A stretch of DNA of 64,000 bases from Macrocystis pyrifera (Eukaryota; Sar; Phaeophyceae; Laminariales; Laminariaceae): the NCBI GenBank assembly GCA_031763025.1, contig JASSKH010000019.1, positions 9,712,250-9,776,249 of the forward strand, given 5' to 3'. The notes below the pieces were generated by a model. It ran no database searches and was not told the origin of the DNA. It was given only the letters and a program-made list of their open reading frames with translations. The translations under genes and the position numbers were made by a program. Shown here in pieces: positions 33,960 through 45,439 of the stretch. Position 1 is the stretch's first letter. The number at the start of each line of letters is the position of its first letter.

Positions 33960-36636
33960 CCAGGTGTTTTGTCCCCACGACGTGGTTGCAGTCCTACATG
34001 CGTATCCTAAAGGGGTTAGGTGTAAGCACCATTCTTAAGAGTGGGGCTCAATGGAACGAAAACCTCGAGTATGAGCTCTACAACAGCGCCTACAGTGTTT
34101 TGATATTCGTATTGTACAAGACTACCACTGAACAGCATACATCGGGCGCCGGGTTCCTGAAAAATGTTCCGGGCTCGCCACGGATGATTTGATGGAAATA
34201 GGATGTATGTCAGCGGCGCGCGTTCATGTGTAGAACAAAGGTACCATCCAATACAACACCGAACCACCTTGTTTGCATTCACAAACATGATACGAAGGTG
34301 GGTAACGCGTAACCTCAGCACCTCTTCAGGCGGACGCAGGCAAGAGGCTGATAAATGCCATAACCTCGGGGCCGTGGCGAGCGGTTCGCTCACATTTACG
34401 GCGCAAGGAGTCAAGTCCAGGGTTTATAGACATATATTGTAGGCTTTGTTGGCTGTACTCAGCACCCTGAAGGGACTTGAGGAATTTCTGGCCACGTTCG
34501 TGCCTCTGACGCCGGACGTTGAAATGGCCAAGAACACTACATGGTGCGAACGTGTGCGACCTTCCGACACATCGGGCCAACACCCACGCTGTGTTTCTGT
34601 TGGGTGTACACACCACACTACACACCATACTACGGTACGCATGCCTACAGCAACCAATCATGATAATCACGATGATACTGATGCGTTGCACACATCCGCA
34701 CCTTCTCTATGGCTTGGTTGGCCATTCCAGCGGCCGCCGTTGAGGTGGCCATCGTGGCACCAATTCCCTCAAACCCCTGCCGGAGTTCGGATACCCACCA
34801 AACTAATCTCGTGTATTATTGTATCCCCGCATAGGCCTCCTTGCGCCGCAAAACTAGGGCGCTTGTGTTATGCTTCGGCTAGGGTTCCAACTCCCTTGGC
34901 CACATCGCCCTTGACGAAGATGGGGTCACGCTATTAGGTATGGCGATTATTCTCGTGCCTGTATCATCTCGAAGCTGACGTGTACGACTTACCAGTCGCC
35001 GAAATTCGCCAAGAACCGAGCTTGCTATCGATTATAGCGTCTGTAACGTGACAAGCATCGCGAGCGGAGGTTCTCGTATAGCTACAGTAGTCCCACTTTG
35101 GTAGTGTCTTGTCGTACGACGAGCCCTCGCCGCGGTGGGTGGTAGCTACGGCTGCAGCAGCTTAATCTCGTATTCATGTAACCTGCCGTGCGCTCCGTTA
35201 CGTGCCTTACAACAAACGACGAAAGAAGAAGAAGCGAGAAGGATAACTCCCCTCTGATATGTCACACCTTGCTGCCCTTGCCAACAACGTTGACGTTGTT
35301 GCTGCTGTTCGTCGTGTTGTTCTCGTTCCTTGTGCTTGCTGTGTGGTACTCGTGGGGTGACGTTCTCGCGGTACGCACGCAGGACGCGAGGAGGACAGTT
35401 CCTTTCTTCGAGCAGGATTATTTCCCCTGGTGCTGTTATGTTCATACCACTGTATGCAGTAAAAATAGAAACAGTGGGGCAATGTAGAGATATTTTCTTT
35501 CCGGATAGAGTAGCGCTTGGTGTACGGTGTGCAGTGATCGTGTACAAACTGCTGTAGGACAACAGTATAATAACTGTGGTGGTAGGTTTCTTCTTATCTA
35601 TGGACCGCTCCTCGCTCAGTAGCAAGTGCCAGGGTGTCAGGTACGGTCGACGGTAGTTGTGAGTAGGTTGGCAGGCAAGGGGACAAAAAGCCACGCGCCA
35701 AAATGGTCTCCTCGGTTAGCAGGATTTAGTTAGGATTTTCGCAAATCTACTTATGCATCCATTGAGCCGGAGAAGCAACTACTGGATGACGCGTCGTCCC
35801 TACTGTAGTAGGTTATACGGAAAATTAAAGTCGTGTGGAAAAGGTACTACGTGCCCCGCCTTTAGGAAGGGCGCGTGGGGCGGAAGTTCCGATTACAGGA
35901 AACAAAGGTGACAGACCCCGGGTGTGAGTTTGAGCTCGTATATAATGAGGCGGCAAAATAACAGGAAGGAATTGGGGTCGAAATATTCGTAGTACGCTTG
36001 CGTACGTACTGTACGTACGTACTCCTCGTACTACTACCAGAATAATATTAATAGTAGTAGAACACATATTAACGGGAATGAGTGTGAGATGCAATGTATT
36101 ATGCAAATGTCGGATAATACGGATATCCAACGAAAAATTGATATAATGTATGTGTATACGAAGTAGTGTGTACGATAACGATGTGATGATACTGCAGAAA
36201 CTGTTGTATGTAGAGTGCAGTATGTAGTACAGGAGAAATAAACATACAGTAGTTCGAACTTGACAAGTCGGTCAGTATTGTACGTCGAGTTACTTTCGTT
36301 CGGCACCAGTACCAACCCAATCAGCATTGACGCGGCAATGTCAGCCACAGGATCGATCGCTTTTCGGTAGACAATTTTTCGACTCACTCTCGTTGCGGGT
36401 GGTATGGCGATGGCTTTCGTTGTCGATTTTTTACTGTCCCTTAAAGGGACGCTGGCGCCCTTAAGCTTCTCGGCAGCGTTTACATACGACTATGAATTAA
36501 AATAAGGGATTTGCACCGAAGATCCGTATTTCGTAATTGTAGTTGATTGAAAATTACGAGAATCCTGAGCTTTTCAGTCCGTTTTGGCTTTTTTTTGGGC
36601 CCAAGAAATTACTGCCCATGATGGTAACGAAGTTTT
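33960..36636. other. No firm gene; several coding-like scraps
   Basis: Plus 34446-34560 (GLEEFLATFVPLTPDVE) and minus 34110-34016 (ELILEVFVPLSPTLKNG) look weakly alike, as if one exon lay in both orientations. Minus 34780-34690 has FEGIGATMATSTAAAGM. Plus 35280-35430 has a hydrophobic stretch (LLLLFVVLFSFLVLAVW) then RTVPFFEQDYFPW. Minus 36387-36300 has DPVADIAASMLIGLVLV. None has enough support to call. A TACGTAC-rich patch is at 36000-36030. Confidence 0.25.
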
Positions 36637-36909
36637 TCACCCGCTCCATCTTAGACAAGGACTCTCATAGAAAGATGCCATCCACCTGGAGAATAGCATC
36701 ATCTTAGTTAACGCCAATGCTTCATTGGTGATGTAGCCATTGTGCTTTGTCCTTCCTTGGGTAAAATGAAACATTTTGGCGTATTGGCGAGCTTTTTGTG
36801 CTACTCGTTCGAAACTTCGAATAGCCGAAAACACCTCGTGAGTCGCTCCTGGGTGCCTACGACTGCCGTCAGGCGAAACCAATACCCTCACACATCCCAC
36901 CAAGAGCAT
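36637..36909 (-). CDS. Possible exon or transposon scrap, unknown
   Basis: A 90-codon minus-strand frame with FSAIRSFERVAQKARQYAKM and GYITNEALALTKMM. The helical, basic character suggests real coding sequence, perhaps from a transposon, but I cannot name a family. No splice sites chosen. Confidence 0.3.
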   Translation of the reverse strand: MLLVGCVRVLVSPDGSRRHPGATHEVFSAIRSFERVAQKARQYAKMFHFTQGRTKHNGYITNEALALTKMMLFSRWMASFYESPCLRWSG

Positions 36910-37014
36910 CCCGTAACTTTGCGGGCTATCATATCCTGTGAGGCGCTGTAGCTGTCCGCAAGTGAAGTGCCAACGTTTCGTTGGGGGTTAGTTTTTGTTT
37001 CATTTTGTGCACCA

Positions 37015-37185
37015 CAAATTTAGACCAATTTTGACCACTGCAGCGCCTCTAAGTCGAGATGTAGGCCTCTGTTAAGAGCGGGCGGGAAATCAATTTCGAG
37101 AGAAAAACAAGCTGCAGTGATGAACCTCTTTCAAGTCACCGTTGCTCTCTGGTCGGCACAAACCAGCTGAAGTTGTATATGCAGC
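37015..37185 (+). repeat. Dispersed repeat, copy 2
   Basis: GACCAATTTTGACCACTG, CTAAGTCGAGATGTAGGCCT and ACAAACCAGCTG match the three blocks of the copy at 16805-17010 in the same order. 37186-37739 shows a 101-codon minus-strand frame without recognisable content. Confidence 0.6.
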
Positions 37186-37739
37186 GTACTAAACTAAGCG
37201 ATGTGTTTTTCTGTTCCGATTAAAATATAGATACTAAGAGTGACGGGAAAACCAGGAACCAAGGGATGCTTAGATGCCAGCGTCCCCTTAAGACGAGGCC
37301 TTCCCTTCTGTCTCTTTTGTGACGTACTTCGCTGGCTTCGCTACCTTGCCGTTCAGGGGCGTGGGAGTGGGTTTCGGGAAGCGGCCTCTTCGACTCATTT
37401 TCAAGCTGGTGGAATCGTGGTTCCATGCATTTGCCATAGTTCTGCATGTACGGCTCATCAGAGTGGGCTAGTGTTGTGGTACTGCTTTGAATGAGGCCGA
37501 AAGACCGGTATTTATCAGGGTTCAAGTATCGGGATCGATCGTGCTTGTAGTATTCGGGGGGGGTATCTTAAATGCAAACCATCACGAGCCTTGCTCGGCG
37601 TTCTCACGTGCACGAACGGAATAAAGCTGCTAGTCTAACCCTAAGCAAACAACCCAGCAAAAGAATTACCCATGAGTCCTGCTTAATAGGCAAACCTGTC
37701 TATTAAAAGTGATACAAAGCTTCCCGACCTTCAAAATAA

Positions 37740-38720
37740 AATCTCCCACAGTAGTTGGACTTTTTGCGTTAACTTCTTCCATGGAAGTAATGGAAATAAA
37801 ATAAACTTCCTCCATGGACGGAAACAAAATTCGTGGAGGCAAGTTTACCTCCATTTTACTGACGCCATGCAGCCAGAAATACTTCGATGGAAGTTGGATT
37901 TGCTTCTATGCAAGCAAAGAACAGAGTCTATGGAATCGTTCAGCAACTTCCATGGAAGCTTTCATCAACTTATTCCACGGAAGACAACGTACCTCCACCA
38001 AACGTTGGATTTACTTGCATGGAGTGCAGACTTCCTCTCTGCCTCCATGAGATACTCCACCGATTTCCCTACGGCCCTCCTGCGGCTTGGTGCCTTGCGT
38101 CACCCCGCAGTGGGTCCTTCCCATTTGGCGCCCTGCTTCCGCCTACAAAGCGCAGAAATGCAATTACCTCTCTGCAGGAGCCCCCGGAGGTTCATGAGGC
38201 ACCCTGGTCCTGGGGACCACGGCAATGAACATACTTCCATGGAAGAAAAACTTCCATGGGAGCAAATTTACTTCCATGGAGGAAGTACAACCACTTCTTT
38301 CCTCCATGGAAGCTAAAACACGTGGAAGAACCACGCGGAAATAGCTACACTTCTTCATGGGATGAAAGTTAAAAATCTTAGCATGGAGGAAGTAAAACAA
38401 CTTTCCGCTCATGAAAATGATATGTTTGTTCCACATCTACTCCCATGAAATCCAAAGTAGCGGAGTCTGTGGAAGCCGGTGGAAGTGATGGAAATCGGTG
38501 GACGGTTGTAGAGATTAAAGGCAGCTTCCACTGGACGTGAATTTGGAAGCTTCAGTTGGTGGATGTTGGAGGAAAACTTCCACCAACATTGGGAGTTCCG
38601 ATGTACTCCCATGGTCCATGGAAGCAATATTTTCTTCCATGAATGTAAACAAACGCTACTTTCATGGAGGCTTTATTGTTTTCCATGGGAGTCAAATAAT
38701 AGCTTCCATGGAAATAGATT
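37740..38720. repeat. CCATGG-palindrome cluster
   Basis: About eleven exact CCATGG sites lie in about 1 kb, mostly within CTTCCATGGAAG or CTTCCATGGGAG, plus many one-base variants (CTCCATGGAC, TTCATGGGA, GCATGGAGG). Chance expectation is about one in 4 kb. Spacing ranges from 15 bp to more than 100 bp, so this is not a regular tandem repeat. A GC-richer block without the motif (38050-38220) interrupts it. Two further sites lie at 39546-39575. Frames of up to 149 codons cross the region but are rich in motif-encoded SMEE and FHGS words and are not convincing genes. Confidence 0.75.
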
Positions 38721-41279
38721 CACTGGGAAACATTATTAGGTATGGCGGTTGGCGTGTGTACCAGCTCGTAGCTAGTGTGTACGCCTAGACTCGATTGCCG
38801 ATGGCCGGTCAATACACAGTCAAAATAAATGTTCGAGGCAAACGCATAGCCACTGTTAGGTGACTTGTACGAGAAGCTTCAGTAGAAGAGAAGAAGAAGA
38901 TGGTGTGGTGACCCCAAGCCACAATGTTGATTCATTTGCTCAGCTGGAAGCTGATGATGGTGAGCAAAAGTAGAGTGAGCTCAGAGGGGAGCGGTGCGCG
39001 TGTGCGCTCACGGCTCGAAACAAAGGACGACCCCTACAAATTCAATCAGAAACAAAAAATAGGGAAATACCCTTGCATCCAGTTCAATATAAAACAACAC
39101 GGAGACCCGCAATTCTACTGCTAAAAACAATAAAACTTGGGGTACGTACTCATGACCCTCTTGTAGCCTACATTGTTCTTCAACCACAACTAAAACTATG
39201 CTACTGGTCCCGACGGGATACTGAAGATACCATGTCCATTATTTACCAGTGCGCACGTACCAGGTACTGCTGTACATGTGTGCTGCTGGCTGTAGATTCT
39301 GTACGTACGTAATACAGTAGATTCACGATGCTGCTTGTTATTGAGACCTATTATTATGCAATGTGTACGAGTGCACAGCAGTAGATATTGTAGGACTGCT
39401 GCTGCCGTATACTGCTACTACTCACAGACTGGAAAACTGTCCGTGGTACTTAGAAATGGGTAAATGTATACCAGATGACGCAAGTGTTATCGAGTAACGA
39501 CTATGATGGCTACTGACAAGTATCATCCCTAATAAACATATTCCACTTCCATGGAGTGCGTGGTAACTGCCATGGAGGAAATAAATGTTAACAAGGAATA
39601 ACGCGCTGGACGCGCCAGGGGAGTTGACTCATTTTCATTCATGGCCATAGTCGCATGACCGCAGATCCTCGCATTATAACAATGCCTGGACGGAGCACGT
39701 TGGGCTTTCACCGACCAAGCAGACATCGAAAGCTTGCACCAAACGCGCGGCGCGTCGTGAGGTGTTGGGCGAGTCGCATGGAGGGCTGAGCCGCATTCTG
39801 CCTATAGCTGGGGGGCAGGGCAGAAATGCGTTCCTACACATCGAGGGTTTAGCTGTTAGTGATGACCACTCCATGGGTCGAACTCACAGGTGACGAGGTA
39901 TTGGTAATGTATAACGAAATTCCAGGTACACACCACAGGAGCGGTACAGGACACCTCCTCTACACTACGACAAACATTCTGAAAAAACGAGCTGTATGGA
40001 AGCTAGGCTGTGAGGCTCAGAGTATACAAGAAACCAAGAAATTCGGGAACCTTGAATATACAATTCGATCAAACCTACAGGCAGTGGGAATGCTGATGAA
40101 CCCTCTGGGCGATGAAAAGTAAGGAAGGGGAGGGAACACACCTACGATCTTCCTCGCTTGTGGCCCAGAGAGCTTGGAAAGTAAAAGGGATGGCTTCTAA
40201 GAATACGGGAGAGTTACTGTTTGTACGCAGTAATAGCTGTTTGTACGCAGTAATAGGATGTTCACAAAGAACGTGGTCGGCACCTATTAGAGTGGTGTCA
40301 CGTACTACTCTGTCCCTAAATATTGTGGATCGTTTTTTCATATATTTGTATACAAGAGTTCCTCATACGTACGGATAAAGTGGTATATAAAAGCAATTCT
40401 GACCCACGAAAAAGTACAACACGAGGATCATTCTAATTGCTGAGGGGGGGAACTGACCGAAGTGGTGTTTTGAAACTATACTACGGCAAGCTTTCTGGAT
40501 TAATTAACGCCGTGGTTAGGTTGGCAAACGGAGCATCTCTTGGTTCGCTTTTCAGATTCTTCGGATTCATCTGTTAAGCACACCCGCTCTACGTGTCTGT
40601 TGGGTGTGTTATTATTCATGTTTTTATAACCCAACCATATTGGATTATCGCAAACACCCTACTATATAATTGGAGAAAGTGGGGAACATGCGCCGTCGGT
40701 CCCAAACGAATGAAGATACTACCGTCTGTAACCATACTCGTACGTCTAACGAAGAATTCATTTCGCCGGCTCACCAGTGCTAAAACACACAGTAAGTTAT
40801 GCACAGGAAAGCAGAATGTAAAGATATCAAAGAGTTTCCTCTACCCCCTTGCCCCCTCGCCCCCCTCCAAAAACAAGAAAACGCCTCATTTCGTACGGGA
40901 CGTGTACTCAAGTCTTACGTTTAACCTTCGAGGGGTTTCAACCCTAGCCAAACCATCAGGGCGTACCATGGATCATGACCCCGACCCCGCGAGTCGTGTC
41001 GGAACGTCTTCAATATATCACGGGTCGGATCAGGTCGGGTCTGGTCGGGTCGAGTCAGGAGGCTTGAAAATATCGCGAGTCGGGCCAGATCACCATACCC
41101 GACTGGGCGACCCAGGAGGTTACCTGACTCGTGAACACCTCCTTAAAACAGTACGGCCGAAAATAATTAACAACGATTGAATACAGCGTGGATAGAAGTC
41201 TAAACGAGGGTTCGTCAAGGGAGAAAGGAGCATGGAGGAACCCTTAATACGGAATATCTTTTGGTTCAGAGTGATGAAG
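38721..41279. other. No supported gene; short GGTCGGGTC repeats
   Basis: 40593-41180 has a 195-codon plus-strand frame without recognisable content. It crosses a run of GGTCGGGTC and GAGTCGGGC words (41020-41110). A 20-bp direct repeat, TGTTTGTACGCAGTAATAG, sits at 40219-40256. 39660-39870 has protein-like minus-strand frames of unknown origin. Confidence 0.3.
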
Positions 41280-41284
41280 ATGAT

Positions 41285-41400
41285 GGACTGCTGTACAACT
41301 GCGGCATTCGAAGATTGTAGAACGGGGCAAGAGTTGCCCTGCTGGTTCCTAGGTGCTACCATTTAATACAAGGCTGGACAGAGGCATGGAAGTTTCAGGG
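41285..41400 (+). repeat. Dispersed repeat, copy 1 of 3
   Basis: ATTGTAGAACGGGGCAAGAG, TTCCTAGGTGCTACCATTTA and GGACAGAGGCATGG match 41698-41790, and partly 52895-52960. Confidence 0.6.
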
Positions 41401-41697
41401 CTTGGTCGGGCTTATAGATAAGCGGACGAAAAGCAGGAACGATATGTTCGCAACTGTACTACTGCGGTATCAGAAAATACTCTACGATTCAAGCTACAGT
41501 AGAATGGAACCTGTAGGATACAGCAGCAGTGTCGGAGGGCAAAATTATTTAATAGTCGAAAATAACTTGATGAGGAATGTCGGGGGCGAGAAGGAGAAAA
41601 CGCGTTGACTTTCTATTTGCTACCAGGTAAAGGTTTGTCTTGCAACACACATAGAGATCCATTAGTTACTACTTCGTGTCAATTCTACAAACAACTA

Positions 41698-41790
41698 CTT
41701 CACCATTGTAGAGCACGGCGAGAGTTGCTCTGCTGTTCCCTAGGTGTTACTATTTAAAACAAGGTTGGACGGAGGCATGGGCCGCATGCT
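41698..41790 (+). repeat. Dispersed repeat, copy 2 of 3
   Basis: ATTGTAGAGCACGGCGAGAG, TTCCCTAGGTGTTACTATTT and GGACGGAGGCATGG match copy 1 at a 400-bp offset. 41800-42496 shows no supported gene. Confidence 0.6.
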
Positions 41791-42799
41791 CATGGTCTTA
41801 CATGGAGCTGTCAAATTAAATTTAATTGGCGCGAACCGCCAAAAACGGGGAAGCAAAGCGACAAAATATTCAATTTGCCTAAATAGACGAAAAAAAAAAT
41901 ATTTCGTATAGCGGTGGGTACAGGCTTCGTCTGCTTGTAACTAAAGCTGTGTCTTGGTAGTACTGATTGCGAGAACTGTACGGGACCGATTTCTACGTAT
42001 TCGACATCTACAGAAGCAAACGACCGTGGTTTAACGCGTGGAACCGCACAAGTTGTCTCGGGTTGGTCACTGTCGGAGTGCTGCTATGATTTTGGTGATG
42101 TCTTGGGAGCGGTAACATTTCGTTTGTAGTTTGACTTCGTTTTCTGCGAACACACACGGCCTACGACATGTAACAAACAAACTCGCTTCCTTATCTATCT
42201 ACTGGTACTGGCCGTCAATGCGAGTACTACAGCTTTTGGGTCTGTTTACACTTGTCCAAGCCAAAAATGATGTGTACGTTGGCCTTGACGTTCTCTATAT
42301 AGATACACATATTTCTCCTCGCCCTTCTGGACCTTTCCAATAGGGCAGACGATGTTTTTCGGCCGCGACCGGTTTATTTTGTCTATGATAATTCCACGAG
42401 CACTTACTCACCGTGAGTAAGTAGCTAGCTCGGCCGGGTGAAGTCAAGAATTATTAGCTACGTGCAGTATGTGCACTTTGGAAATCATCACTGGGCTCAC
42501 AGATGTGCGCATCGTGGCTTCTCTTGCACCTTAGATTGAAAAAACCAAATAGTTTCCAAAACAAAACGTATTTTTATTTCTCTCGTGAATCCCCGTGGGG
42601 GCAACACGCAGAAGCAGTCTTCGTCGCTCACTGGTCCTGCAGCCCCCCGAAACATGAAAACCCAATAAGTTTTCATATAGCTCAAACGTATTCCGCTCTC
42701 AGAAGCTGTGCACCGGCCGTGAGTGTCGGATGTAGTTTGCAAGGACAGCATGCTACGTTTCCTGTAATTTATTCCAAGACACGTGAACCAAACGTTGAT

Positions 42800-42973
42800 T
42801 ATTAGAATGCCTAACACAATAATACAACCATCCTCGTAATATCCACGGAATAAGAACTTTGCGTACAAGTCGTGGCAAAATATATCCCTAAAGTGTTTTG
42901 AGACAGTGCAAATGCTGCACGCATCATAATCCGTAAGGTTTAATATGAAGAGTACTATTTGAATCACGCGCAC
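42800..42973 (-). CDS. Possible F-box-like exon fragment
   Basis: The minus-strand frame begins IQIVLFILNLTDYDACSICT and continues VSKHFRDIFCHDLYAKFLF. This fits the second half of an F-box helix pattern (leucine, aspartate, L/I, C, VSKxFR, D). No ATG precedes it before a TGA, so it would need an upstream exon or be a fragment. The frame stays open to 42497, but the later part is less protein-like. F-box proteins act as substrate adaptors of SCF ubiquitin ligases; that role here is inference. Confidence 0.3.
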
Positions 42974-45439
42974 TCAACGTGCGCGATCATTGTGGGCCAT
43001 AATTGCGGCCCGCCTGATACATTACGTCTCGGGCGCATGCTATCCGCATCCCCGCGGAATTTCTAACTTGCGTTCGTTTCCTTCGCATGCACAAAGGTCC
43101 CGGGAAGCTCGTCCGGTGTACAGCAGTCAATACACAATCCACTTTCGTGCTGTGCTAAAAGTGATTATGGTGGTCTTTCTATGCTCCTACTGCCATCTCA
43201 TGCCCCCTGTCAAACGCGCGAAAACCTGGATGGCATTGACGATAGGACAGCCTCCTTATGCCCGCCCTGATCTCGAGCAGCATCATGTTCTGCATACTAT
43301 CTGCTCAAACTGAAGGTCATAGGCGATTCAACAAGGAAAGTCATTGCCACGAGTGGCACTTGCGGGGCCTGCACTACCGACGAAAGCGCGTGAGTTGGTC
43401 TTGATTGGTGCACCTTTCGCGCAAACAGTCGCTAGCGGTGCCCTGGTGTTGATGTGGCCGTGATGCCTTTGTCACCACCCGTGAGATGTCGAACGTGTGG
43501 AGGACTGGCCCTTTAGCATAAATGCAGCAAGAAAACTACCTGAACTGTACAGGCCCTCACTCGAGCACCCGAAACTTTAGAACACGAAACCAGGCTGGGT
43601 TTCACTTGCTGTTTCAACAGCATGCCTCGAGGTGGACAGTGTTATTGCGCAAGCTGGGGACAACGACGTCCTTTACCGCTTGCATATCCCCGACTGCATC
43701 GGGCTTCTTTATTTTCGCATCAGTGAAACTAACCTCAGGTACGTGTTAATATAGCGACACCTGTCCCGTTCCAATTTAATATCTACATCGTCTTGGTGCC
43801 TGCCCTACTGGCGGAGGGGCTGTTCCATTTCCGCGAAGGTTTGTGGCCAAGGGTCGCCTCCATCACCGCGAAGTCTTCTGCAGGGAATTTTGAATGTTAA
43901 GTACTCGCTATTTCCAAAACATGCAAACTACTGCAAGCGCCGTGGCAAAGTAGGATACTGCATCGCACGTAAACCTCTAGGCGCATGCACACACCGGCCG
44001 ACGGCGGTGGCGGGGGAAACAAGAGTCATGGCACATTTAATACAACACTCAGTATGACAGAGACTACATCCATATCGCTGGTACTGCTGAAGCATATACC
44101 GCATGACCTGCCGTACCCTACCCACTGCTTTTGACACTGCACGAGAAGGCACAACGGTAGGGTCAAGGCCCACAAGGGAGGTGTGCAGCGTCAGTCGCCA
44201 CGATAAAGTAGGCAGAAGTTGGGGTAAACTTAGACGGCTAATTTGTCCTTGACGCTTGATTCAACGTTCACAAAAACGGCGACGAAAGAAGTGCCGGTGA
44301 CTACTTAGTGCGAGTGTTGCTCACCTAAATCAAGATTTTCTCCCAATTGTTTCACGGAAAACGCCGGCGCTCGCAAACACACGAATGTGCCCTTGCTCTC
44401 TATCGCCGTTCGGGATTCACTTATCGTGCACGTTTGCTCCCCCACCTCCACGCCTGCGACGACTCGTGTGGATTCGGCGCTGATAGCTACGGCGCCGTGG
44501 AGTGTTTCACCCAGGACGTGAATCCGGCGGTGAGGTGAGTCCCCTCTGCCCCATCACCGTCGCACGTAGCTCACTCGCCGCGCCGGGCAGGTGTGGTGAC
44601 CTTCCTGTCCTTCACGACGAGCACATTTGCCGTTGCCGTTTTCACCACGGCGTGCGGTTCCACACTTCGGTCTTGGCGTGGGGTTGAGCGTACAACTTTC
44701 ACCACTCTCACCCGGTGGGCCTGTTACTTGCGCCGACTCTCATACACGACTATTGTTTACTACTGCTTGGTTTGTAGTCTTCCGTCAGCAAGTTGACTCT
44801 CTCAGCAAGCAACGCTTATGTTGGACCTCCTGTTCCCTTTTCGCTGGCGCCACCGCTGCAAGGCCATCGCGTTCGGCTTCGTGCGAGACAATCGCGCGAT
44901 ACACACCATGTGTATGTTGCCAGTATACAACACCACTTTAGCATATCTTACTTTCTTTTTCGGGCCAGGCTCTATATATTTTTATGCGAAACAAGGCGTG
45001 TCCTGAACAACTTCCAGTATGTGTATATTGCCATATTCTTATCTTTGTCCACATCTCGAGCCTGAACTATGAACTCCTGTCACGTACTGCAGCTATTTTT
45101 TTTTGTTTCAGCTCACTGCCTGGCATTTTGAACTATTTCTAGAGTGAAAGAGAAGCGTGAAAGTAATGAAGGGAGTGACCGAAAGGTGTGACATCGTCAG
45201 TGCCAGCAGTACTGTCAGTACCACCACCCCTCCGCATTGCTCACAACATGATTTACAACGCCTCTCATCGTTCGATGTATCATATCAAAACGCACAGCAC
45301 GAGAATGGTACCGATCACTGCTCCCGTCAGTGCTGTTGCTGTAGGTACGTATAATATATAACCAGTGTGGTGCCCAACAACTACGATATGTGTTGGGTAG
45401 ACTTCTGCGCAAGTCGGAACCTGTACACAGCCGGGTGCG
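42974..45439. other. No firm gene
   Basis: Minus 44173-43928 reads AVSKAVGRVRQVMRYMLQQY then CSLCHTECCIKC, which is coding-like but unassigned. 44340-45000 has several overlapping plus-strand frames with no motif I recognise. Confidence 0.25.

Noticed and set aside
40593..41180. 195-codon plus-strand ORF
   Set aside because: No recognisable content, and it runs through simple GGTCGGGTC repeats.
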